Assembly: GCF_024436065.1 (NCBI RefSeq) | Contig: NZ_JANFNS010000007.1 | Coordinates: 1-64,000 of the forward strand | Direction: 5' to 3' | Origin: Saccharibacillus sp. JS10 | Lineage (GTDB): Bacteria; Bacillota; Bacilli; Paenibacillales; Paenibacillaceae | DNA: 64,000 bases | Part shown: in pieces, positions 55,366 to 63,432 of the stretch | Position numbering within the stretch: position 1 is the stretch's first letter | Layout: the number at the start of each line of letters is the position of its first letter | Notes under the pieces: generated by a model | Database searches by the model: none | Seen by the model: the letters and a program-made list of their open reading frames with translations, nothing else | What the model was told of the DNA's origin: nothing | Program-made: the position numbers and the translations under genes

Positions 55366-56520
55366 TTATACCGACACACGCACACGTCCCAAAAATTGAG
55401 CGACTGCCAAATGGGCAGCGCCTAATACCGCAGACCGGCTGCCGAGTTCCGAGAAAGAAATCGAGAGTTCGCGGCGATGGTAAGGAAGCGCCCGCTTGGC
55501 AATGGTTGCTAGCATCTTCGGTTCGATCCAGGCTTTCGCTTCCGTCAGCGGCCCTCCGACCACGATCTTTTGCGGGTTGAATCCATTCACGAGATTGGTG
55601 ACGCCGATGCCGAGTCTACGCCCGATTTCTTCGTACATTTCGAGAGTCGAGGCATCTCCGACTTTCGCTTGTTCAACTCTTTCCGCCGTGGTGAGAGCAG
55701 GGAGAGACGTGTACGAATACGCACGTTCCGACGCATACAATTCCCAACATCCTTGATTGCCGCAACTACATAACCGTCCGTCGCTTTCGATCGACATATG
55801 CCCGGTTTCGCCTGCATAGCCCCAAGCTCCTTTATACAATTGCCCGTCGATGATCATCCCCGAGCCAATGCCCATCCCAGCGCTGACATAGACCAGATGC
55901 CGTACATGTCTCCCGGCTCCGTATTCCCGTTCCCCGGCTGCGCCTGCGTTAGCTTCATTGTCGATCACGACAGGAACGTTGTACTTCTCTTCAATCCGTG
56001 ATTTCAGATCGACGCCTTCCCAATTCAGGTTGGGCGCATACAAAATCAGCCCAGACTCGTCCACCATCCCCGGCACACCGATCCCGATCCCAACGATTCC
56101 GTGCGTCGTCTGCGGCGCAGCATCGATCAGCGGTTGAATGACTTTGCCAATCACTTCAAACACCGCATCTTCATCAAGCTGACCAAGCGGCAGAACATGC
56201 TCTTGCAGAATAGTGCCTTTCAAATCCGTCAAAATGGCTTTTACCCGCGTGACACTAAGCTCGACCCCGATCACACATCCAGCCGATCCGTTAAAAAGCA
56301 ACATCAGCGGTTTACGCCCACCGCTGGATTCCCCTAATCCCGTTTCTTCAACCAAATTCTGCTCGATTAACTCCAAAGTTAGATTCGACACCGTCGCTTT
56401 ATTCAACCCTGTCTTTTCCGACACATCGGTTCGAGAAAGCGGCCCTTTACGCCGAATTGTATCCAATACAATCGATTTATTTAACTTTTTAACGAGCGCT
56501 TGATCTCCCGTGATTCGCAT
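55366..56520 (-). CDS. xylR: ROK-family repressor, XylR
   Basis: This 384-aa regulator has a winged helix (residues about 12-60, LDTIRRKGPLSRTDVSEKTG and NKATVSNLTLELI) followed by a ROK sugar-kinase-like domain with DNEANAGA, GTGIG-like SAGMGIGSG and the zinc motif CSCGNQGCWE. Divergent transcription from xylA and a palindrome ahead of xylA support the name XylR, the xylose-responsive repressor. ATGGAGGAAAAAAG on the minus strand precedes the ATG. Confidence 0.9.
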   Translation of the reverse strand: MRITGDQALVKKLNKSIVLDTIRRKGPLSRTDVSEKTGLNKATVSNLTLELIEQNLVEETGLGESSGGRKPLMLLFNGSAGCVIGVELSVTRVKAILTDLKGTILQEHVLPLGQLDEDAVFEVIGKVIQPLIDAAPQTTHGIVGIGIGVPGMVDESGLILYAPNLNWEGVDLKSRIEEKYNVPVVIDNEANAGAAGEREYGAGRHVRHLVYVSAGMGIGSGMIIDGQLYKGAWGYAGETGHMSIESDGRLCSCGNQGCWELYASERAYSYTSLPALTTAERVEQAKVGDASTLEMYEEIGRRLGIGVTNLVNGFNPQKIVVGGPLTEAKAWIEPKMLATIAKRALPYHRRELSISFSELGSRSAVLGAAHLAVAQFLGRVRVSV

Positions 56521-56636
56521 CTTTTTTCCTCCATCCGTACCTTGACCGTTTCTTTATCTTATTCGCTAACCTGTCTATTCGTCTATTTTTATCTTTTATG
56601 TAGAGTTATTATAGGTTTTTATTTTGAAAGTTTCCC

Positions 56637-56672
56637 GGTTACTGCTACAGCATTCACCTGTAGCCAGTAACC
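56637..56672. repeat. 14-bp hairpin between xylR and xylA
   Basis: GGTTACTG-CTACAG (56637-56650) and CTGTAG-C-CAGTAACC (56658-56672) form a stem with one bulged C and a 7-base loop. No T-run follows on either strand, so it is not a typical terminator. Confidence 0.65.
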
Positions 56673-56733
56673 CAATCTTTTAATGTTTTGCCCTTCTAAT
56701 CTTTTAATCTTTTGATCTTCTAATCTTTTGATT
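56671..56733. repeat. 24-bp tandem repeat, about 2.6 copies
   Basis: On the minus strand a 24-base unit containing AAAAGATTAGAAG repeats with few changes. Read as codons it would give IKRLEDQK, IKRLEGQN, IKRLG, within an 88-codon frame that has no ribosome binding site and no recognised domain. I treat it as non-coding. Confidence 0.7.
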
Positions 56734-56748
56734 GTATTGTCCCGAAAA

Positions 56749-56882
56749 GGAAGGGACAACATCATTCCCGCCCTTCCTCGCCCCTCGCCCCGCGGTCGCT
56801 GGGAGAGATGTGTGCGGTAGAAGCGACTTTTGGCTTTCCCGTAGGGAAAACAACCCGAGCGCCTAACGCACACATCTTTCCC
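56749..56882. repeat. Compound palindrome upstream of xylA
   Basis: A small inverted repeat GGAAGGG/CCCTTCC (56749-56777) is followed by a large one. Arms GGGAGAGATGTGTGCG (56801-56816) and CGCACACATCTTTCCC (56867-56882) pair with one wobble and enclose TTTCCC-GTA-GGGAAA (56835-56849). It would form a cruciform or, in RNA, a long hairpin. Confidence 0.7.
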
Positions 56883-56900
56883 CACTGCACAACCCCCGCA

Positions 56901-56929
56901 AAACTTAGTTTAACCAATAGACAAAGTTT
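56901..56929 (+). promoter_or_regulatory. XylR operator candidate
   Basis: AAACTTAGTTTAAC and AATAGACAAAGTTT around a central C form a palindrome with 10 of 14 positions symmetric. The layout resembles the Bacillus xyl operator. It lies 64 bases before the xylA start. Confidence 0.6.
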
Positions 56930-56992
56930 TTCCAATATGCTAGGATATCCATGTAAACGATTTCTTGAACATTATGAGGAGGCATTTCTTAC

Positions 56993-58306
56993 ATGGCTTA
57001 TTTCGAAAATATCGGTAAAGTGGCTTACGAAGGCAGTCAGTCGCAAAATCCATTCGCTTTTAAATTTTATAATCCTGACGAAATCGTAGCTGGCAAAAAA
57101 ATGTCCGAGCATCTGAAATTCTCGATGGCATATTGGCATACATTGACGGCAGAAGGTAACGATCCGTTCGGCGCAACAACGGCGATTCGTCCGTGGCATT
57201 CGTATACAGGTATGGATCTGGCAAAAGCTCGCGTTGAAGCTGGATTTGAATTTATGGATAAAATGAGTCTGGACTACTTCTGTTTCCACGATATCGACGT
57301 AACGCCAGAAGGATCTTCGCTCAAAGAGTTTTTCGCGAATATCGACACCATCGTGGAATTGATCGAATCGCATATGAAATCGACCGGTAAAAAACTGCTA
57401 TGGAACACGGCAAACATGTTCACGAATCCGCGCTTCGTACACGGCGCTGCATCCACTAACAATGCAGACGTATACGCACACGCAGCGGCTCAAATCAAAA
57501 AAGGTCTGGAAGTCGGCAAGCGTCTTGGCGGTGAAAACTATGTCTTCTGGGGCGGGCGCGAAGGGTACATGTCTCTTCTGAACACCGACATGAAACTGGA
57601 GCAAGACAATATCGCTCGTATGTTCCATATGGCGGTTGATTACGCCAAAGAAATCGGCTTCGACGCTCAATTCCTGATCGAACCGAAACCAAAAGAGCCA
57701 ACCAAGCACCAATACGACTTCGACGCGGCAACTTCGATCGCATTCTTGCAAAAATACGAGTTGGATAAACATTTCAAACTCAACTTGGAAGCGAACCATG
57801 CGACACTTGCCGGTCATACGTTTGAACACGAGCTGCGCGTCGCTCGAATCAACGGCATGCTCGGTTCCCTGGATGCCAACCAAGGCGATATGCTGCTCGG
57901 TTGGGATACGGATGAATTCCCGGTTAACGTCTACGACGCTACACTGACATTGTATGAAGTCCTGCAAAACGGCGGTCTGGGCAAAGGCGGCATCAACTTC
58001 GATGCGAAAGTTCGCCGCGATTCTTTCGAAGCGGACGATCTGTTCTTGGGTCATATCGCGGGTATGGATACGTATGCCAAAGGTCTGAAAGTTGCAGCTA
58101 AACTGATCGAAGATCGCGCGTTCGAAAAAGTGATCGAAGAACGTTATAGCAGCTTCTCCGAAGGCATCGGCGCTGACGTCGTAGCCGGCAAAACGACATT
58201 GGCTTCGCTCGCAGAGTACGCGCTGAACAACGAGACGCCTCGCGCGAATAAGTCTGGTCGCCAAGAACATCTTCAGTCTATTCTTAATCAATATATTTAT
58301 GGATAA
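56993..58306 (+). CDS. xylA: Xylose isomerase
   Basis: This 437-aa TIM-barrel enzyme converts D-xylose to D-xylulose. Signatures are [12 protein letters not shown] with the catalytic His, [33 protein letters not shown] with a metal Glu, [11 protein letters not shown], and GSLDANQGD. Length fits the class II (long) isomerases. AGGAGG precedes the ATG. It is followed by direct repeats and a terminator, then xylB. Confidence 0.96.
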   Translation: MAYFENIGKVAYEGSQSQNPFAFKFYNPDEIVAGKKMSEHLKFSMAYWHTLTAEGNDPFGATTAIRPWHSYTGMDLAKARVEAGFEFMDKMSLDYFCFHDIDVTPEGSSLKEFFANIDTIVELIESHMKSTGKKLLWNTANMFTNPRFVHGAASTNNADVYAHAAAQIKKGLEVGKRLGGENYVFWGGREGYMSLLNTDMKLEQDNIARMFHMAVDYAKEIGFDAQFLIEPKPKEPTKHQYDFDAATSIAFLQKYELDKHFKLNLEANHATLAGHTFEHELRVARINGMLGSLDANQGDMLLGWDTDEFPVNVYDATLTLYEVLQNGGLGKGGINFDAKVRRDSFEADDLFLGHIAGMDTYAKGLKVAAKLIEDRAFEKVIEERYSSFSEGIGADVVAGKTTLASLAEYALNNETPRANKSGRQEHLQSILNQYIYG

Positions 58307-58310
58307 AGAC

Positions 58311-58424
58311 TCTTCTACCCCTTCGGGCAAGAAGAATCTTGCATCCCGCGCCAAGCGATAAAAGATGAAGGAATCTTCTACCCCTCCGGGCAAGAAGAAT
58401 CCTGCATCCCGCGCCAAGCGTTAA
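58311..58424. repeat. Direct repeat, two 51-bp copies with a 12-bp spacer
   Basis: Copies at 58311-58361 and 58374-58424 differ at only three positions. Each holds a small hairpin (CTTCT-CCC / GGG-AGAAG around 58313-58336 in copy 1). A degenerate third trace, GCATCCCGCACCAA, is at 58471-58484. The repeats start just after the xylA stop. Confidence 0.8.
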
Positions 58425-58489
58425 GCATTTAAAAACTTTTTTGCTTAGCTCCAAGCGCTATTTCTTACGCGCATCCCGCACCAATATTC

Positions 58490-58537
58490 GGACGGCTTCC
58501 CGCAAGCTCCCTTCGGGGAAGGGGAGCCGTCCTTTTA
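58490..58537 (+). terminator. Terminator between xylA and xylB
   Basis: GGACGGCT (58490-58497) pairs with AGCCGTCC (58525-58532), with an inner stem CTCCCTTC/GGGGAAGGGG, followed by TTTT. xylB may depend on read-through. Confidence 0.75.
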
Positions 58538-58565
58538 TATGTTCCCTACCTAAAGGAGGCAAATC

Positions 58566-60074
58566 ATGAGTTATGTGATCGGAATCGACCTCGGTACGAG
58601 TGCCGTCAAGTCGGTACTCGTTGACCGCACAGGCACAGTCGTGTACGAAGAATCGGAAGAATATCCGCTGTATCAGCCAAAACCCGGCTATAGCGAACAA
58701 GAAGCTGAAGATTGGGTCGAGAAAACGATTCTTTCATTGAATAAGTTATTGTCCGCTTCGGGCGTTCAGCCGCAAGAAATCGAAGGCATTAGCTTTTCCG
58801 GGCAGATGCACGGGCTTGTGCTCGTCGGTGAAGACGGTCGCGCGCTGCGCCGCGCAATCTTGTGGAACGATACGCGGACAACGCCGCAATGCCGTAAGAT
58901 CGAGCAAGTACTCGGCGATCAGTTGCTTCAAGTCGCCCGTAACCGTGCGTTAGAAGGCTTTACTTTGCCGAAAATCTTGTGGGTACAAGAACACGAACCG
59001 GAGCTATTCCAGCAAGCTTCGCTGTTCTTGCTTCCTAAAGACTATGTGCGTCTGCGCCTAACCGGCAATGCCGCAATGGATTATTCCGATGCCGCAGGAA
59101 CATTGCTGCTGGATGTGGGCGGCAAAAAATGGAGCGAAGAGATCGGCGCGGCTTTCGATCTCAAGCCATCCCTGTTCCCAACGCTCGTCGAATCATTCGA
59201 CGATACCGGAGCGCTATTGCCGGAGATGCAAGCAGCGACGGGGCTGACCGAGCGTACGCGCATCTACGCAGGCGGCGCGGATAATGCTTGCGGCGCGATC
59301 GGCGCCGGCATTTTGAACGAAGGGCAGACGATGTGCAGTATCGGCACGTCCGGCGTAGTCTTGTCGTATGAGACGCGCCGCAATCTCGATTTCAAAGGCA
59401 AAGTCCACTTTTTCAATCATAGCGAAAAAGATGCTTTCTATATTATGGGCGTGACCCTTGCGGCAGGGTACAGCATGCAGTGGTTCCGCGAGACATTCGG
59501 CGGCGGAGCTTCGTTCGAACAACTGCTGACGGGAATCGATCGAATATCGCCGGGAGCGAACGGACTGTTATTCACGCCGTATATCGTCGGCGAACGGACG
59601 CCGTACCCGGATGCGGATATTCGCGGCAGCTTTATTGGCATCGACGCAAGCCACAAATTGCCGCATTTCGCCAGAGCGGTAATGGAAGGCATCACGTTCT
59701 CGCTTCGCGAATCGATTGATATTCTTCGCGCGTCAGGCAAGACGGTAGACAAAGTGATTTCGATCGGCGGCGGAGCGAAAAACGCGGAATGGCTGCAAAT
59801 GCAAGCGGATATTTTCGGTGCAACGATCGTCAAATTGCAAAACGAACAAGGACCGGCGATGGGTGCCGCGATCTTGGCGGCTTACGGAAGCGGCTGGTTC
59901 AATAGTCTACAAGATTGCGCGCGCGAATTTATTCACGAAGCGAAAACGTACACCCCGGATGCAGCTAAAACCGAAATTTATAATCAATTGTTTGACGTGT
60001 ATCGCGATGTCTACGGACAGACCGCGGAGCTGAATCGCAAGTTAGCTGCGCTTCGCGGCGGCGAGCCATCCTAA
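58566..60074 (+). CDS. xylB: Xylulokinase
   Basis: This 502-aa FGGY-family kinase phosphorylates D-xylulose. It shows N-terminal ATP motif GIDLGTSAVKSVLVD, substrate motif GQMHGLVL, catalytic Asp in YAGGADNACGAIGAG, and the C-terminal GGGAKNAEWLQMQADIFG. TAAAGGAGGC precedes the ATG. It acts directly on the XylA product and gives xylulose-5-phosphate. Confidence 0.95.
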   Translation: MSYVIGIDLGTSAVKSVLVDRTGTVVYEESEEYPLYQPKPGYSEQEAEDWVEKTILSLNKLLSASGVQPQEIEGISFSGQMHGLVLVGEDGRALRRAILWNDTRTTPQCRKIEQVLGDQLLQVARNRALEGFTLPKILWVQEHEPELFQQASLFLLPKDYVRLRLTGNAAMDYSDAAGTLLLDVGGKKWSEEIGAAFDLKPSLFPTLVESFDDTGALLPEMQAATGLTERTRIYAGGADNACGAIGAGILNEGQTMCSIGTSGVVLSYETRRNLDFKGKVHFFNHSEKDAFYIMGVTLAAGYSMQWFRETFGGGASFEQLLTGIDRISPGANGLLFTPYIVGERTPYPDADIRGSFIGIDASHKLPHFARAVMEGITFSLRESIDILRASGKTVDKVISIGGGAKNAEWLQMQADIFGATIVKLQNEQGPAMGAAILAAYGSGWFNSLQDCAREFIHEAKTYTPDAAKTEIYNQLFDVYRDVYGQTAELNRKLAALRGGEPS

Positions 60075-60319
60075 ATCCACGTATATTCGATGTCGGAAAG
60101 TCGATTTCCCGAGTGGGGGGAATCGGCTTTTTGCCGTGCACATGCTCAAAAGAACTCCAAACCGCGATATAGTTGCTTTTTCAGAAGAGACGTTCATAAT
60201 AAAGGAGGGGCTTTTTATCATTTTTGACGAACCTTTTCGTATAAAAGTTACAATTTCATCGCGGTTATGCCGATATACAAAGCAGAAACTTTCGTCAATA
60301 AAGGGGAGAAGGCAGGCAC

Positions 60320-61441
60320 ATGAAAGGTACAGCAGGTAAGCAATTAGTAAAGGTAGGAACTGTATTCGCACTGATGACGGGAGCGACGGTTAGCGGGTTT
60401 CAGCCGTGGGCAACATCTTCGGTTAACGCGGCGACTGTCTCACAGACCCAATCTCAAAAACAACTTCAAGCGCAACTGTATGAAGCATTATCCGCTCGCA
60501 AAGACAATGTGAAATTGACGTATCCCGGCGGGATCAATGAATTGAAAAAAAATATCGAACCTGCACTCGATGCGGCGATTGCTCAAGATCCTTATATTCA
60601 TTACATCATGAAAGGCTACGCTTATTCGCTGCAAGGCACGCAAGTTTCTTCGACCGCGACCGTTAAGTTGACGTACCGGGAAACGGCGGAGCAAAGTGCT
60701 TATGTGCATCAGCAAGTCGCAGCCGCGCTTCAAAAGATTATTACGAAAGACATGAACGATCATATGAAAGTCAAAGCGATCCATGATTGGGTCGTACGCA
60801 CGCTTCAATATGATACAACGTTGTCGAAATTCACCGCTTACGAAGGTCTGAAGACCGGAAGCACAGTATGCCAAGGTTACGCGTTATTGACTTACGATAT
60901 GTTGACTCAAGCAGGTTTCGAATCCAATATCGTAGAAGGTTATGTGAAAAACGAAGCGCATGCGTGGAATATGGTGAAGCTTGACGGCAAATGGTATCAG
61001 ATCGATACGACGTGGGATGATCCTTTGCCAGATCGGGGCGACCGCGTTTCAACGTCTTATTATTTGCTGACTGATGCGCAGCTGAAAGAAGATCATCGCT
61101 GGAAAACAGCCAATTATCCAAATGCGGTTACGCCATATGACCAAACGTTGAACGCATTGATCGCAAAAGGCGTAAGTGGTGCCAAAGAATTGCGAGCAAC
61201 GCTAGGATATACGTCTTCGTCCAGTACAATTGTATCGACAGCAGGTGTGCTTCAAAATCTGGTACAAAAAGCGGCGGCAGATGGAGAAAGCAGTTTAACG
61301 TTTAAGTATAAAGGAACAAAAAATAAGCTGAAAAAAGATTTGTTAACGCTCTACAACTACGGCGTTTCCCCAACCGGGTATACAAGCAAATCGTTAAGCG
61401 GCGCAAACAATTGGCAAGTCACTTTATATTGGAAGTCTTAA
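60320..61441 (+). CDS. Secreted transglutaminase-like protein
   Basis: This 373-aa protein has a signal peptide (about residues 1-38, ending SSVNAATV). A transglutaminase-like core carries the triad Cys184 in STVCQGYALL, His in EAHAWNMVKL and Asp in YQIDTTWDDP. A C-terminal domain of about 100 residues follows, with no family I recognise. Such proteins are often peptidases or crosslinking enzymes of the cell surface. GGGGAGAAGGCAGG precedes the ATG. It is monocistronic. Confidence 0.87.
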   Translation: MKGTAGKQLVKVGTVFALMTGATVSGFQPWATSSVNAATVSQTQSQKQLQAQLYEALSARKDNVKLTYPGGINELKKNIEPALDAAIAQDPYIHYIMKGYAYSLQGTQVSSTATVKLTYRETAEQSAYVHQQVAAALQKIITKDMNDHMKVKAIHDWVVRTLQYDTTLSKFTAYEGLKTGSTVCQGYALLTYDMLTQAGFESNIVEGYVKNEAHAWNMVKLDGKWYQIDTTWDDPLPDRGDRVSTSYYLLTDAQLKEDHRWKTANYPNAVTPYDQTLNALIAKGVSGAKELRATLGYTSSSSTIVSTAGVLQNLVQKAAADGESSLTFKYKGTKNKLKKDLLTLYNYGVSPTGYTSKSLSGANNWQVTLYWKS

Positions 61442-61450
61442 ATTGATGCA

Positions 61451-61495
61451 AAAAAAGAGCCTTCGCCGGAGATCCGGAATCGAAAGGCTCTTTTT
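61451..61495. terminator. Bidirectional terminator between the transglutaminase gene and lysP
   Basis: AAAAAAGAGCCTTCG and CGAAAGGCTCTTTTT flank an inner CCGG-AGAT-CCGG. Confidence 0.88.
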
Positions 61496-61518
61496 ATCGA
61501 TGTTTTTATTAATGAAGC

Positions 61519-62985
61519 TTATAGATCATTTCGACCGCTTACATCGCATTGATCCAATGGAACAACTTTTGTTTTTTTCGCATATTTATAACCGAACCAT
61601 AAGATGAAGAATAACGGTACGCTGAGATAAGTCGCGATCAACCCGAGCCAATCGACCGTTCCGTTTTCAATCGTAGACAAACTTTGCCCGACAATGACGA
61701 ACAGACATAGCGCAAAAGCAAACAGCGGTCCGAATGGGAACCAACGAGCGCGGTAAGGCAATTCGCTGACATCATGCCCTTGCTTCACAAAAGCACGACG
61801 GAATCGGTAATGACTGATTGCAATCCCGACCCAGGTAATAAACCCGCACATGCCCGAAGCATTCAACAGCCATGTGTACACGACGCCATCTCCGAAAAAC
61901 GAAGCGAGGAAAGCGAGCATGCCGATCGCCGCTGTCACGATTAGCGCATAGATCGGTACGCCGCCGCGTGTGAGCTTGGCAAGGAACTTCGGCGCTTTGC
62001 CTTCGACAGCCAGCGCATAAAGCATCCGAGTCGAGGCATACATGCCGGAATTGCCCGCAGATAAAACCGACGTTAAGATGATCGCGTTCATAACGGCTGC
62101 CGCAAAAGCAAACCCGGCACGTTCAAACACGAGAGTGAAAGGGCTCGTTCCGATCTGATCCAGATCGCTGCTCAGCAAGTTCGGATCGGTATACGGAATC
62201 AGAAGCCCAATCACGAAAATCGCCAAAATGTAAAAGATCAAAATCCGCCAGAACACTTGCTTGATCGCGCGAGGGACGTTACGCTTCGGATCTTCACTTT
62301 CACCCGCGGCAACCCCGATCAGTTCGGTTCCTTGGAACGAAAATCCCGCAGCCATAAATACACCCAAGAAAGCGAAAAATCCTCCGTTAAAAGGAGCCGA
62401 AGCCACGGTAAAGTTACTGAAGCCGACCGATTGACCGCCCATCAGACCGAAAATCATCGCGACGCCGACCACTAAGAAAATAATAACCGTAACAATTTTA
62501 ATCAGCGCAAACCAATATTCGGCTTCACCGTAAGCACGAACCGATAACGCGTTTAGTAAAAATAAAATGCCGAGGAATAACACGCTCCACAAAAAAGAAG
62601 AACTTTCCGGGAACCAATATTTGATAATCAATGTTGCGGCAGCAAGTTCCGCTGCAATCGTGACTGCCCAGTTGTACCAATAATTCCAGCCCATCGCGAA
62701 GCCGAAAGCAGGATCGACATAACGGCCGGCATAAGCGCTAAACGAACCCGGTTCGGGTGAGTGGGTCGCGAGTTCTCCAAGACTGGTCATTAAAAAGTAA
62801 ACCATGATCCCAACAGCCGCGTAGGCGAGTAAGGCACCTCCGGGACCCGCGCTTGAGATCGCGCCGCCGCTTGCGAGGAACAGCCCCGTTCCGATCGCGC
62901 CGCCCAGCGCAATCATGGTCATATGTCTGGCTTTCAACCCTTTTTTTAGTTGGGTGTTGCTTGATGTTGAATCTTGCACGTTCAT
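61519..62985 (-). CDS. lysP: Lysine-specific permease, LysP type
   Basis: This 488-aa APC-family protein has twelve helices and is closely similar to E. coli LysP along its length (LKARHMTMIALGGAIGTGLF, GWNYWYNWAVTIAAELAAA, FSFQGTELIGVAAGESEDP, LSAGNSGMYASTRMLYALA). The ATG at 62985 follows GAGGAGAG; longer frame codons to 63087 overlap the leader terminator. The specificity is supported by the lysine riboswitch in its leader. Confidence 0.93.
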   Translation of the reverse strand: MNVQDSTSSNTQLKKGLKARHMTMIALGGAIGTGLFLASGGAISSAGPGGALLAYAAVGIMVYFLMTSLGELATHSPEPGSFSAYAGRYVDPAFGFAMGWNYWYNWAVTIAAELAAATLIIKYWFPESSSFLWSVLFLGILFLLNALSVRAYGEAEYWFALIKIVTVIIFLVVGVAMIFGLMGGQSVGFSNFTVASAPFNGGFFAFLGVFMAAGFSFQGTELIGVAAGESEDPKRNVPRAIKQVFWRILIFYILAIFVIGLLIPYTDPNLLSSDLDQIGTSPFTLVFERAGFAFAAAVMNAIILTSVLSAGNSGMYASTRMLYALAVEGKAPKFLAKLTRGGVPIYALIVTAAIGMLAFLASFFGDGVVYTWLLNASGMCGFITWVGIAISHYRFRRAFVKQGHDVSELPYRARWFPFGPLFAFALCLFVIVGQSLSTIENGTVDWLGLIATYLSVPLFFILWFGYKYAKKTKVVPLDQCDVSGRNDL

Positions 62986-63036
62986 GATGATTCGACTCTC
63001 CTCGTATAATGGGGTGGCACGAAAAGAAGCGCATAG

Positions 63037-63066
63037 CAAAAAGCCGACAGACACGGGTCCGCCGGC
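63037..63066 (-). terminator. Riboswitch-controlled terminator ahead of lysP
   Basis: On the minus strand GCCGGCGGAC-CCGT-GTCTGTCGGC, with two G-U pairs, is followed by T5. It lies 40 bases downstream of the riboswitch and 52 bases before the lysP start, as expected for lysine-induced termination. Confidence 0.75.
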
Positions 63067-63105
63067 ATGGCAAAATCCGCATCGCAAACGCGCTTCGTTT
63101 CGTGA

Positions 63106-63283
63106 AGATAGCTCAACATCTACCGCAAAGCAGATGACAGTTTCGTTTCTTTCGAAAACGAACCCAACATCGATTTCAAGTCAGAAAAATCGACGTTTCG
63201 GCGGGTGCGCCTTTCCAAACCGGGATCATCGACGCTCTGCCGCGTCTCCACCGGTGTACTGATCGCCACCGCAACCTCTACCT
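63106..63283 (-). promoter_or_regulatory. Lysine riboswitch (L-box)
   Basis: On the minus strand the L-box core is readable: P1 AGGTAG (63283-63278) pairs with CTATCT (63111-63106). It is followed by AGAGGTTGCG, GGTGGCGATCAGTA, GGAAAGGCGCACCCGCCGAA, and then GAAACTGTCATCTGC-TTTGC-GGTAGATG. Length (178 nt) and order match the class. Lysine binding would favour the terminator at 63037 and shut off lysP. Confidence 0.85.
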
Positions 63284-63318
63284 CATCACCGATTCGATCT
63301 CGGATGCGATGAGGGAAA

Positions 63319-63347
63319 ACTATAAATAATAACAAAAAGCCCTGCAA
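63319..63347 (-). promoter_or_regulatory. Promoter of the lysP transcript
   Basis: On the minus strand TTGCAG (63347-63342) and TATAGT (63324-63319) are 17 bases apart. The -35 lies within the terminator hairpin of the upstream gene. Confidence 0.6.
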
Positions 63348-63357
63348 TCCGCAGGGC
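63332..63357 (-). terminator. Terminator of the HEAT-repeat gene
   Basis: GCCCTGC-GGATT-GCAGGGC on the minus strand is followed by T5. Confidence 0.88.
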
Positions 63358-63432
63358 GAATAACTTTCACAGTATACGGGATTGCTCTCTCGGGAGCAAC
63401 CCCATATTCTGCAATTGAAGACGGCGCGAGTT

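Noticed and set aside
56619-56885. An 88-codon minus-strand frame with a repeated IKRLE peptide
   Set aside because: It is read through a tandem DNA repeat and palindromes, has no ribosome binding site and no known domain.
57398-58417. A 339-codon minus-strand frame opposite xylA
   Set aside because: It is antisense to the highly conserved xylA gene and its start lies in the direct repeats; there is no family resemblance.
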